Positions 16,546 to 27,079 of a DNA stretch of 64,000 nt are shown here, in pieces. This DNA is from Chrysogorgia sp. JL179-B06. Lineage: Eukaryota; Cnidaria; Anthozoa; Scleralcyonacea; Chrysogorgiidae. Each line of letters opens with the position of its first letter. Within the stretch, counting starts at the first letter, position 1. Where the stretch lies: contig JAYKKM010000224.1 of assembly GCA_035772405.1 (NCBI GenBank), forward strand, positions 2,068,501 to 2,132,500. The letters are read 5' to 3'. Both the position numbers and the translations under genes were made by a program. The notes beneath the pieces were generated by a model. That model saw nothing but the letters and a program-made list of their open reading frames with translations. It had not been told where the DNA came from and did not search any database.

Positions 16546-18196
16546 CTCAATGAAATTGTACAACACAAAATCTAAAGCAGAGTCCATTCAACACAAAATT
16601 GTTTAACTTTCACAAAACGTTGAGTTAATCTTCGGACAAGATGAGCATCGGACATAATGACAGACAGAATTAATATTGTAACTGTCAAATCTCTAGAAAT
16701 GGAAAATTTGTACCGGACAAAGCCCGTGACCGGCCGCTAATATCCAGGCTTGCAGATAATCTAGAACCAGAGTGTGCTTTTGTTATAAAAAATGGTTTTA
16801 TCGCGTTCTACGCCTAAGACAGCATATTTTGGTTAATTTTCAGCAAATTTCACTTGGAGAGCAAAAGTTACAATAGAAAATTACTCTACTCTACTCTACT
16901 GAACTGAAATTAGCGCTATAATAATATACAGTACATGAAAAACATTTCTCAATTCTAATTGACTGAGAGCAATGCAATTTCAAGGAAACAGAATGCAGAA
17001 AAAAGGAAATACTTTAGGTAATAAGTTTATGTCTAATATATAATATATATTATACTAACTTAATATTTGGAGCCCTCGTAACATGAAATTATTGCTGCAT
17101 ATAAAATTATTAGAAATACGAATCCGCAATAATCCCCTTACCCCCCACCCCACCCTAGAGTTTCTTTTGCCATCCATGTCCCCAGTGCCCATGAGACCGC
17201 ATATTTGTATTGGGTTCGTCGTACGTAGATTATCTCGGCCAATATTTTGTCGATTTCAATTCTGAAAACAGATTTGGAATTACCGAGTCTAAATACATAA
17301 CATACGCATCTTTTATATTACGAGAACGTGCATACCCTTCGTAAAAATGGTTTATGTACTTAGGAATTAGTCGGCAATCAGCCGGCCGCTTCGTCGTATA
17401 CTTTGAACGTTATCTCGATCAATATTTAACCGTTTTCAATTCTGAAAACAGATTTGGAATTAGCGAGTCTAAATATATAACAAGAGATAGAGAGAAATAG
17501 AGAGAGAGAGACGTACCTATTATATTACGCAAACGTGTATACCCTTCGTAAAAACCTCTTTATGTTCGTCAGATCACAAATCGCCAATAGCCGCCGCTAG
17601 CGTTTCTGCCTAAATATTGTCCTATTCAAACGGATAACCCAAAATGAATTTTTAACTTCCTTATAAGGAGTTGGTCCTACCATGCTCCGCTTAAATATAT
17701 AAATATATATATACAAACTATTCGTGAGAAATGGATCCCTGCCCCGGCGAGATTGTCACCCCCACTTCGCTCGGTCTCTTCGCTACCTCGCTTGCGAGGG
17801 AATTATATATTGGACATAATTAACTGATTACCATACTTTAGGTGAGAACTGAAGTACAGTTGTCGAGCCTTGTTTGGTCGTTGAGTGTATGATATGTTGG
17901 TTGAATAAATTAGTTTGTCACTTCCAAACGTCGCTTGCTGCAAAATATTTTCGTGTATATTCGTAAATGGTAATAAGACTGTCGTGTAATTTGAGATTAA
18001 TACACACTTATGTGTTTTTCAAAAGTGCTCAATAATTTGACACTCTTAAAAAGCACTTCTGTGTATTAATTCCAAATTGTACTCGCGAAACCGTGTTATT
18101 ATTACCTATAGTAATAACATTCTCAGCAACGTGATTCAGGTTCCTTGTTCTTACTTGGTAACCAAGTTGGTTAAAATGTGTTTTGTTCTAAATTAG
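16546..18196. other. intron sequence with short microsatellites
   Basis: AT-rich. Contains a CTACT run near 16885, AT-rich runs at 17030-17060 and 17690-17710, and a GAGA run near 17487-17510. A pair of related ~120-bp segments (17240-17370 and 17430-17560) share GAAAACAGATTTGGAATTA. No exon identified; the Pointed domain expected in a GABPA was not found here. Confidence 0.4.
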
Positions 18197-18298
18197 GTTT
18201 TAACAATTCAAGACCAAGTAATTTGAGTGGTGGGAAAGATCAAGTAAAAGCAGCGAAGACCCCAACGAACACGAAAAAGAGAAGAAGATCATCTGCTG
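18197..18298 (+). CDS. GABPA: GABPA-like gene, linker exon
   Basis: Acceptor AATTAG/G at 18196/18197; donor at 18299 (GTAAAA) or 18305 (GTATGT), both leaving phase 1. Enters in phase 1, as required by the exon ending at 2966. Encodes a Ser/Lys/Thr-rich linker with a basic KKRRRSS cluster, a candidate nuclear localisation signal upstream of the ETS domain. Confidence 0.55.
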
Positions 18299-18427
18299 GT
18301 AAAAGTATGTTTTTTTAATTAACTTTACATGGCCATGCAAATATTTGATTGGTGCAGGGTATACGAGCGGACTTAGTTGAGCATTCTAAACGATTTGTTA
18401 AAACAACAACCAAGGCCTACAGTACTC

Positions 18428-18491
18428 TAGCCTGTGCACAGCCGCGAACCTCCCGGATATAGCCGGGTGTATCCAGGCTGTGCACAGGCTA
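18428..18491. repeat. 64-bp palindromic MITE-like sequence
   Basis: TAGCCTGTGCACAGCC at one end and GGCTGTGCACAGGCTA at the other, with a ~32-base centre. A tiny fold-back in the intron between two GABPA-like exons. Confidence 0.75.
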
Positions 18492-18548
18492 ACAGTACTC
18501 CTGTAACTTTTGTTTTTTTCATTCCGTTTTTAACTGCTCCTTGTTTAG

Positions 18549-18635
18549 GCAACCCTAAAACTCCGACTAAATCCGAAACTCCAACGGCGTCAGAGAAGAA
18601 ACTGAAAGGCATTAACCTAGTCACCAGTCCTCTAG
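18549..18635 (+). CDS. GABPA: GABPA-like gene, linker exon
   Basis: Acceptor TTTAG/G at 18548/18549, donor CTAG/GTTTGT at 18635/18636; 87 nt, phase 1 in and phase 1 out. Encodes a Thr/Pro/Ser/Lys-rich segment (PKTPTKSETPTASEKK) without a fold. Symmetric phase means it could be skipped without frameshift. Confidence 0.55.
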
Positions 18636-18722
18636 GTTTGTCCTTTACTAATTACTATTCAACTCCTTTATGATCATTCTTAATACTAATTGCAGGATGT
18701 TGTTATGCTTTTCTTTTTAAAG

Positions 18723-18797
18723 AAACTTCAGATGGTCAGTTGACACCAGATGGTCAGATGACACCGGATGGACGTACACCTACAGGAAATCGTAGTA
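18723..18797 (+). CDS. GABPA: GABPA-like gene, linker exon with TPDGQ repeats
   Basis: Acceptor TTAAAG at 18722. The end is 18794 or 18797 (donors GTAGTT or GTTAGT), both phase 1. Contains a small repeat, DGQLTPDGQMTPDGRTPTG, coding for a flexible linker just before the ETS exon. Confidence 0.5.
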
Positions 18798-18859
18798 GTT
18801 AGTATTATGTTTTACTACTGTACGAACTAGAGATGTACCGTACACTTTTTGCAATTACT

Positions 18860-19615
18860 ATTTAAAGTGCCTATGAAATGAAAAATTTAGTTGTAAAATA
18901 ACTCTTGTTTGAAAAATTCTTCAAACTATAAAGACTAACCATTTGCAACTTTTTCATATCTCACTTCACTCTTGAGATATTAAGATTTGTTTAATATGTA
19001 AATTATCATACTTATGACATCACTATGCACATACTTATTGAAAAATTCTGCATATCTTTACCATTATAACATGGAATCGTTTGATAATTTGCATATTTAA
19101 TGTCATTGGATACATCACGCACATGCACCTGCATTTCAAATGATTTCATTACATAATTACATAAGTATGATCATTTACATATCAAACAAATCTTAATACT
19201 GTATCTCAAGAGTATGAGTATGATTTATTTTGAGTCGATCACGTAGCATAAGGTTGCTCTATTTATCCGAGCCAGAGGCTCATGTTTTAAGCGCTCGACT
19301 ATTCAGTTTATCACTCTTAGGTGAACGGAAAACCCAACTGATAGGGATTCCGAGGACCTGCGATTTAAGGTCGTTTTCCGAGAAGACCCGAAAGTCTTAC
19401 CATTACCAAAGGCAGCACCTTCTCCTCAATTATTTTAAGACCCTGAGTGGTGGTCCGACCCAGGATTTGAACCGGGTCTCCCAGCTCATAGACATTGTGT
19501 GGTAACCACTAGACCACAACAGCTGGTATAAATATATATATATAAGAGTGAAGTGATATATGGTAAAGTTGTAAATGTTTAGTCTTTCAAACAAAATTTA
19601 CAACAAACAAAGTTA
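18860..19615. repeat. large fold-back element with a SINE nested in its right arm
   Basis: The left arm (18860-19025, with ATGAAAAATTTAGTTGTAAA, TTTTCATATCTCACTTCACTC and TTAAGATTTGTTTAATATG) is mirrored on the right by CATATCAAACAAATCTTAATAC (19178-19199), AAGAGTGAAGTGATATATGG (19544-19563) and TTTACAACAAACAAAG. The right arm is interrupted by the SINE at about 19222-19527. The outer motif AAAGTGCCTAT is shared with the MITE at 38357-38683. Confidence 0.7.
19222..19527 (-). mobile_element. tRNA-derived SINE
   Basis: Read on the - strand it starts with a tRNA-like head: A-box-like TGGTCTAGTGGTTACCACAC, then B-box GGTTCAAATCC (near 19464-19474 on the + strand). A body with ACTTTCGGGTCTTCTCGG, a stretch seen in invertebrate SINE cores, follows. 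Inserted in the right arm of the fold-back element at 18860-19615. Confidence 0.75.
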
Positions 19616-20905
19616 TGGCACATGATAAACAATCGTTCACAAAAAACGAGATTATAATTACTTTGCTTCAAATTTGCTTCATATGGGCATAAGCGAATTC
19701 ATTTTCTTATTCGAAAATGTCAAACTGAACAATTTTCCGTTAATTCGGGCCAATGTTTTTATGATTTCATCATTTGTATATAATGTTAGCGAATGTCAGC
19801 GTGAATATGTCGTGGCTTCTCAGTTAGTTATAAGAAGGTTTGTGATTGGATAACGCTCTCAGCCAATCAGAATGCCGAATTTCTAATAGATCACTAGTTG
19901 GTAGATACTAATTATCAATAGACATTGAGTAGCTGCATGTTCGATAAAAACAATGCTTACGGCTCGTTTTTCGAAATAAATTTGAAGAAATAATGAACAT
20001 AAGTTAGTGTCTACTAAAATAATTAGATTATTTACTCTCAATTTCTGAGGCGATAGTTAACTCGGGCTTCGACCTCATAATCTAATTGTTAATTATATAG
20101 GACTATAAGTTCTGGTGTTTGAACAAATCTTTCAAAATGGCTGCGAGCAGTCGTTTTGCCCAAATTTTGGACGACGAAATTAATAAAATTAATGACATGC
20201 GTCCTACAAAATACTAAAGATTCAACAAAATATGGAGTTAAGATCTTTGCAGATAAGCAGCCTTTCGTTTAGTGAGAAACATGTATACGTGAAGGAAGGA
20301 AAAGGTTTCTCTTGTTCCAAAACAGAAATTGTGTTTTTCTCAGATGTTCAACTCTGAAATTACACTAAAGCAATTATGACCCTCAGTCTCGGGGAGAATC
20401 TATAAATATCGGTCCAATTTCGATAATTAGTTAGCAGACATAAGTTGTCTACCGAAATGCATCGTACTCTTTCCTTTTTAATTAAGCCTATATTTTTCCT
20501 CAAATCTTTAAACAGTTCCTCTAAGAACTCATCTCTTTTTTTCTTCCTTTGCTCCAATTGTTAGATTTTTGGTAAATGTGTTTGCTTTATATAAGCAGTC
20601 TAGTTTTCAGAACGTTCTAGGATTATTACCAATCACCATGGCATATATGTTTTTTCAAAGCATTTAACCGGTAAATACGTACCTAAAATGAACAGGTTTT
20701 GTGATTGGCTACATGGAACAAAAGTGGTTAGGGTTAGGACATTGGTTTCTTTGTGGTTGATTCTATTGTTTTATTGTTTTAATCAACCTATCACAAGACT
20801 TGTTCATATAGGTAGGTGACGACCCCATTTAACCCATAGTACAAACACGTTTTAATTAAAAGTAAATTTAATATTATAATAATCAGTACCTTTTTGATAT
20901 TTTAG

Positions 20906-21267
20906 CCGGAAACAACGGTCAAATTCAGTTATGGCAATTTCTTCTGCAACTGCTGACTGATAAGGACAGCAGAGATCTAATCACGTGGGTTGGCGATCAA
21001 GGTGAATTTAAGTTAAACCATCCCGAGCTTGTCGCGCAGGAATGGGGCAAGCGGAAAAATAAACCCGCAATGAATTACGAGAAACTGAGCCGAGCCTTGA
21101 GATATTACTACGATGGTGATATGATCCATAAAGTTCATGGAAAGAGATTTGTCTACAAATTCGTATGTGACCTGAAAAGCCTTCTGGGATATTCAGCCGG
21201 AGAACTCAGTGTTCTTGTCAATCAGATGGACTCGTATCATGTCGGACTTAACGGACACCAAACCTAA
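20906..21267 (+). CDS. GABPA: GABPA-like gene, ETS-domain exon (3' terminal)
   Basis: Acceptor TTTTAG at 20900-20905, phase 1; runs 120 codons to the TAA at 21265-21267. Encodes a complete ETS DNA-binding domain: [32 protein letters not shown], then the recognition helix [14 protein letters not shown] and [20 protein letters not shown]. The two recognition Arg of the helix (LSRALR) are present. [11 protein letters not shown] followed by LLGYSAGEL is specific to the GABPA subfamily rather than ETS1, ERG or ELK. The protein ends ~20 residues after the domain, as in GABPA. It binds GGAA-core promoter sites in the nucleus. The gene is convergent with the ABCC gene downstream. Confidence 0.9.
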
Positions 21268-21714
21268 GTTGGTTAAAGCACAAGAGTTTTCTAGATTTGC
21301 ATGCACATTCAATAATGTCGCTTTCAACAAACTAGCTTAACTTGATGTCGGTGAACAAATAATTTTCACAATTGCAGTGCAGGAAGTTGACTCGTCAGTA
21401 ACGCATCTCTAAATAGACTGGATCGGGCAACTATTGTTGAAAGCGCGCTCGTGGCTAAATGGTATACACGATAACGAGTTGACCTTGCGTAAAGACTGGA
21501 ACTGAGTGATGAACTGGTGTTCTCAAACTCATTAATAATTCATGAATTATCGTAGCCAATCCATGAACGTATACCACATCACATGCATGAGTTTTGTTAC
21601 CCAATGAAAACCTGTAGGAAAATTCCTAGTGAACTGGATCACATTTCTTAATCTACATATTAAAATAAAATCGCTATGGGAGCAAATCGCTATAGGAATA
21701 CTCATTTGAGAAGC
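21268..21714. other. 3' flank of the GABPA-like gene
   Basis: AT-rich; no clear canonical AATAAA near the stop codon. No other gene seen. Confidence 0.4.
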
Positions 21715-21858
21715 TAGATCAAACACTCGTTTGTCGTGTTTTATCAGGGGACTCCAAACACTCGAAAACAATAAAAACCTCGGGCTACGCCCTCGGTTTT
21801 CATTTGTTTTCTCGTGTTTGGAACCCCTGATGAAACACTCAAACTCGTGTTTGATCTA
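21715..21858. repeat. 144-bp fold-back element
   Basis: Ends TAGATCAAACACTCG and CGTGTTTGATCTA, with AACACTCGAAAACAA against TTGTTTTCTCGTGTT inside. The centre, CCTCGGGCTACGCCCTCGG, recurs near 38125 with one change, so it belongs to a dispersed family. Confidence 0.8.
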
Positions 21859-22849
21859 TTACATCGCTAACCCAAAGAAAAACTATTCCTAACCCAATCT
21901 CGTTCCCAGAGCCTTCGCCGCGCCACGCAAACGGAGGCTCTGGGATAATCCACACCGGAAGTGTTTTGATTGGTTAAGTAAAGATTGCCTTTAATTAGAT
22001 TAACTCTTAATATTTATGCGAGTGTTTCGTTCAAACGGTATTGTACTTCGTTCTTATGGCAGAGTTTACACCAAAAAAGTTATCTTCGGACAAACTTTTA
22101 GTCGTGTCGTGTTTCCAGAAAAGCGGACGTAGAATTTATATTGCAGAACAGAAACGAGAACACAAAGATTGATCAAAGATTTTCCCACGCCTCACGAACG
22201 CCGCGTAAACTTGTATATAGCTTCAGGTGTGTCATGGTCGTTTATAAAAAGATGTTACATTTAATTTTTGTGCTGTCAAGTCTTTTTATATTGTATGAAG
22301 TTTCAACAATCAGCCAACACCAATTAATAAATACACAATGCAGTGTTTATCGACCTTTTTGATTCATTGCCGCGAGTTACATAAATTCTAAAATCATATT
22401 CTTTTCTGTCCCAAATTGGTTGCCAATTTAAACACCAGACAACAATTTTTTTCACCTCTGAAGAGATCCTCGAGAGTTATTAACGTGTCTAGGGAAGATT
22501 CTTGCCGAAGAACTAGATATTAGAACAGATAGTTCTCATGTCCCAGAAACTACGCTCGGTCTATTATTGGCGCATGCTCGTTTGCGTGGCGCAGCGAAGG
22601 CTCTGGTAACGAGATTGTTCCTAACCCTAATACCTCTATACTAACGCGGCAAACTTAAGATACTAACCCGGCAAACATTTATACTAACCCATGTTAAGGG
22701 CTAGTTCAGTATTAAGGTTTTAAGTTTAGGAAACGTTTAGCGATCATCATACTCTTTTCCAGTCTTTACACACGGTCAACTCCTTATCACGTATAACCAT
22801 TTAGCTGCGTGGCGACCATCTTGATGGACCATGCTGTATAGTTTTACTA

Positions 22850-23003
22850 TATAGACCACTTTCGTAATGGCCAACTCTTTAAATATTCTTTTATGTGCAT
22901 CTAAATGAGCCTTCGTTGACTCGTTATCAAGCAAAGATCCTTTTGAATTGCGGATAGAAAGGCTTATTAAAATGTGCATAAAAGAATATGAAAGTGGTCT
23001 ATA
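22850..23003. repeat. fold-back repeat, dispersed family
   Basis: TATAGACCACTTTC...TATTCTTTTATGTGCAT on the left pairs with ATGTGCATAAAAGAATATG...GAAAGTGGTCTATA on the right. A related copy starts at 31826 (TATAGACCTCTTTCATAATGG). Confidence 0.7.
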
Positions 23004-23269
23004 GGATGTGAGGTGACAGAGTCTCTGATCATTTAAGATATGCTAAAATTAACCAGTTGCGGAAGGTTTTCCTGTAATTTAAACAAGCAACGAATCCACA
23101 TAACAGCAAACTATGAAGCCGGAACTAGCTCGCGGCAGTTATATCGGTGTTACTACTGCGAGATATAATCTAGTCCCCTTTTATTTTTCCTTGCTTACTA
23201 CAGCCAAAAACAAACCACTGTGCACCGAATTTTCCCATTTTCCCGGTTACACCAAATATGGCGCCGATT

Positions 23270-23545
23270 CGACTGTCCCAAGCGTTCTTTATCAGTGCCC
23301 GCAAAAACTCGTCTTGTGGACGATCTTTTTTAGTATCCACGAGAGGTAGGTTTCAAGATCGCAATATTAAGATTATAATCCTTGTACTAATACTAATACC
23401 AACTTTAATACTAATTAAACTTAATACTAACCCTAACACGATTAATCTTAATATTACGACCATCTTTAAATCTCTCGCGAATACTAAAAAATATCGTCCA
23501 GAAGACGAGTTCTTGCGCGGGCACTGACAAAGAGCGCATGGTATA
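23270..23545. repeat. fold-back repeat
   Basis: GTTCTTTATCAGTGCCCGCA (23283-23302) pairs with GCGCGGGCACTGACAAAGAG (23515-23534); AACTCGTCTTGTGGACGAT pairs with ATCGTCCAGAAGACGAGTT inside. The centre is an AT-rich run of ACTAATA/TTAATACT. Confidence 0.75.
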
Positions 23546-23833
23546 TAGTAAAACTCGAACAATTGCTCGATCCAGTCCTATCTTAGAGATCAGTGGTCTC
23601 GGTATAAAGGTACTTTCAAGCTACGCGTTCGTCTCATGAAAAATATTGTTATTATAATGTCAATAAGGTATACTCAGCACTGTACCAGTAGTGCTATATC
23701 ATGGTCATCATAGTCTTGTAATATGCTTCGGCGTCTACAGTTGTTGACGTACTCTACTATATTAAATGTATGATGTTTTTCTATTATATTTGGTACATTC
23801 TCTTAAACGAAAGTCAATAACAGAAGACCGGAT

Positions 23834-23942
23834 ATGGCTGTAGGGTTTGTTCCTAATAAATCGTCACGTTTTCGACTAAGTTAATACAACTTACCGTAGT
23901 CTAAAACGTGACGATTTATTAGAAACAATCCCTACAGCCATT
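23834..23942. repeat. 109-bp palindromic MITE-like element
   Basis: TGGCTGTAGGGTTTGTTCCT and AATAAATCGTCACGTTTTC on the left are mirrored by AAAACGTGACGATTTATT and AGAAACAATCCCTACAGCCA on the right. Confidence 0.85.
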
Positions 23943-24057
23943 ATCCGTTTAGCAATGCGCTAAAAGCTTGCTTACTGTCGAAATAGTGAATAAAATAAAA
24001 ACGTATCGTGCGAAGGCCATTCGTCATACAAGGGCAAGGCTAAAAGGATGACTCAAA

Positions 24058-24335
24058 AGCACGGGTGGCGTGTGCTATTAGGGCGCTGCCACTGTCGGAC
24101 GGGGTTAGTACTTGGATGAGTGACCATCTGGGAATAACCTCGTGTTGATTCGCGAGTTTCCAACTCATTAGTAGAGTTATTAGTTGATCTCGCCCGTGCT
24201 TTGAGGGTTTTCCTCCCTCAGTAAAATCCTTAGCTGTGCTCCGTAGTCAGACATGGATCGTATGGTGGCAGCATGCGGCCCCTTAGAGTCTTTGACATAC
24301 CTTCGATTCGGCCACGTTCGAGATAAACAATTTGT
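24058..24335 (+). mobile_element. 5S-rRNA-derived SINE (SINE3-like)
   Basis: GGGGTTAGTACTTGGATGAG followed by TGACCATCTGGGAATAACC (24100-24140) matches the 3' half of 5S rRNA, including its internal promoter region. It continues into a non-5S body (CATGGATCGTATGGTGGCAG...CTTTGACATACCTTCGATTC), as in 5S-headed SINEs. It is not a functional 5S gene: the head is truncated and diverged. Confidence 0.7.
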
Positions 24336-25195
24336 AAATACACACGTCTGTTGTGTCGATCTGTTGTTAATAAGACCATTGTGATCCTAACCCTATATAA
24401 CTTAACCAAAAATAAAGACCATACAAAAACAGAAAGGCCCTTTGAGTGATCCCTTTTAGCCATTTCCGAAAAGTAAACATACATTACATTACATAAATTT
24501 CCATTGTTTCATCTGTAATCAACTAGCAGTAGACACATGTACGTATTGCGTACCTATTTTTGTATATACTGCGCAGTAGATAACATGTTGGGAGCCCGTT
24601 ATGTAAGTTAAGTAACAATAGAATGCGGGGCCAATCAAAACTCGGAAGAATGAAACGGGAAATCACGACTATTTCCGATCAATGAGAATCAAGGACTTTT
24701 ATGTGGCCTCACACATACATCCTAGTTGCTTCAAGTAGTAGATACATGCACGTTGAGCGTGCCTATTTTTACGTATTTTCCTGTTGGAGTGAAAATGCTT
24801 ATATCGTTGATCAAAAGAACCTCCAGGTAGAATTTATTTCGATATGTTTTGAAGTTGCCCATACAAGATGGTCGCGTTGACGTCATGAATAACTTATATA
24901 CTTTGAATGTTTAGAGTTCTGACTATCACATTTAACATATCTCTCGATTGATTTTCAAATACAGTACAAAATTTAAATATTGAATGTTCGTTGATAAATG
25001 ATAGCTGTGCTCGATGCCATTTTCATGACTTCGGTGAATTTGAATAAGCTGGAAACTAAAATTCAAATAGACAAAACGTGCACGTATCAACAAATATTTC
25101 TCCAGAGAATAAATTGTATCGGAACCTCTTCACAAATTGATGTGTTAATACAAAAACTTACAAATACAATTTCTGACTGTTCTAACCTTGTGTCT

Positions 25196-25265
25196 TGGTA
25201 GGTCAGTGGTCAGAGCGCTGGACGTTAAAGCAGAGATACTTGGGCTCGCGATTCCCGGTTGGGAG
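25196..25265 (+). repeat. degenerate tRNA-like sequence
   Basis: GTAGGTCAGTGGTCAGAGCG resembles an A box, and GGCTCGCGATTCCCG a decayed B box. Probably a SINE head or tRNA pseudogene; no cloverleaf can be drawn with confidence. Confidence 0.35.
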
Positions 25266-26000
25266 TCGGATAAATTTTGAAAAACATTCTATTTCTGAAA
25301 TACCATTTCAAACCAATTGGTCACCTATTTATTTATTTGGTTTCGGCGTGATGGTACCGCGGATTAGTGGTAATAATTTTGGAATTTCCCCACGCAATCT
25401 CATGGTTGGTTACGCACGTGTGCTCCGACAAGGCAGAATTTTCCTTTTTTGAAAAGAAAACAGCCTTCTTTTAAACGCGTACGGAGCTTAGTAAATAACT
25501 TTATTAATCTTAATTACTACACATTTTAATATTTGTGCCTAATTTAATCGCGATTGCATCTAATTAATAGATAACGTCATGATGGTATAAATAGGGATCA
25601 TCATTCTATGATGGTATAAATAGGGATCCTAACTTTACAACGATCACCCTTGACGACGACACTAGATTTATTTAAATTCGTCTAAATTAAATGCGATAAT
25701 TGAATTAAATGCGACAATGTGATCGTAACTTCATGTACTTTTGACTTTTTATACATTTATTCCTTTCTCTCCTTCCCAGTCAACAATTGCTGGCGTTCTA
25801 TTGCTAGCCTGCGCCGCCCCGAGCCTGTACACTCTGGATTTTCCTTCCTCCTGCACGCAGATGCTCGGCTCGATCGAGCGGTAGAATTTTAGTATTCATG
25901 TCCATAGTATATAAGCTTTGTATTTATTTCCAGTGATCGCAAGAACTTGGTCACAGCTAGACGCGAGTGCAAGTTCAGCACTATTTCCCACCAGCCTAAA

Positions 26001-26168
26001 GCCTCTTTTCCAGTCATCGCAAAAACTGGTTCGCAGCTCGCTGTGAGTACTTGCATGTAATTAAAAAGAACTCGCAGTGCTTGTTTGCTCGTTGTGAGTT
26101 GTTTTTAATCAGATGCAAGTACTCGCAGCGAGCTGCGAACCAGTTTTTGCGATGACTGGAAAAGAGGC
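26001..26168. repeat. 168-bp fold-back element
   Basis: GCCTCTTTTCCAGTCATCGC pairs with GCGATGACTGGAAAAGAGGC at the ends, and AAAAACTGGTTCGCAGCTCG with CGAGCTGCGAACCAGTTTTT inside. Near-perfect arms of ~70 bp. Confidence 0.9.
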
Positions 26169-26227
26169 TTAAAGCTCGGTTTAGACGTCGAACCTCACAT
26201 GTGCCGAACTCAATGCAAATTAGCTTA

Positions 26228-26516
26228 GGGGCTGATTACATGGGGAAATTTCAGCCCGGGTTGAGTTTCAGCCCCGTCAATCAGGCTGAAAAAAGTTCAA
26301 TTACATGACCAATTTCAGCCCCAGGCTGAAACCCGGAAATTTAGCGTCACACGCTAAATTTAGCCCGGGCTGAAATTTTCCATGTAATCGCAACGTCAAT
26401 TTTTAAGGGATTTGGTTATGAGGCAGGGATGAAACGTCATCCCGACAAACCGGGCTGCGATTTCTGCCTGCGCTAAGATTTCAATATGGGCTGAAAGTCT
26501 CCAAGTAATCGGCCCC
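26228..26516. mobile_element. MITE with TTA target duplication (PIF/Harbinger-like)
   Basis: Terminal inverted repeats GGGGCTGATTACATGG and CCAAGTAATCGGCCCC, flanked on both sides by TTA (26225-26227 and 26517-26519). Interior has further inverted TTTCAGCCC/GGGCTGAAA pairs. No coding capacity. Confidence 0.8.
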
Positions 26517-26636
26517 TTAAACAATAGATTTATCATTTGCAATAAGTTGGACGACTAAACCCGGTTACATAAAGTCCTCTTAAGATAAGTATTTTTACAA
26601 AACAATGTCTATTGTTTTAAAACAATTTAACAATTA

Positions 26637-26700
26637 GGGGGTGATTACATGGACCGGGCTGGCCCGTTTAACCGGGATAGCCCGGTCCAGGTAATCACCC
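26637..26700. mobile_element. 64-bp palindromic MITE with TTA target duplication
   Basis: GGTGATTACATGGACCGGGCT against AGCCCGGTCCAGGTAATCACC, with TTA on both sides. Shares the TGATTACATGG end with the element at 26228, so both are likely mobilised by one Harbinger-type transposase. Confidence 0.8.
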
Positions 26701-27079
26701 TTAAATACGGCTTTATGCAACATGGGATGGGATCTATAATTTTGACCGCTAGTTCTTCTGAGTTGAAAGACATTTTTCCACTTGCCGAATTTGTACGACT
26801 TTTTCTATGTAATAGATAAACACCGAGAACGAGGGATTTATGCGGCATACATCCCCGAGGACGCGTAGCGTCCGAGGGCTTATCTGACTTATTATTACAT
26901 TGAGGTTTCCAACAAAGTTTTGTCCACCTTGGACAAAGATTTTCCTAGTTTTATCTTCGTTTCTTATTTTATTAGTATTCATAGGGATGTATGGCGCATA
27001 CATCCTGCGGTACATCAAAGGAAACCGACTCAATGTAATAATAATGTCTTATAAGTGCTCGGCTAAAACTAATTACCTA

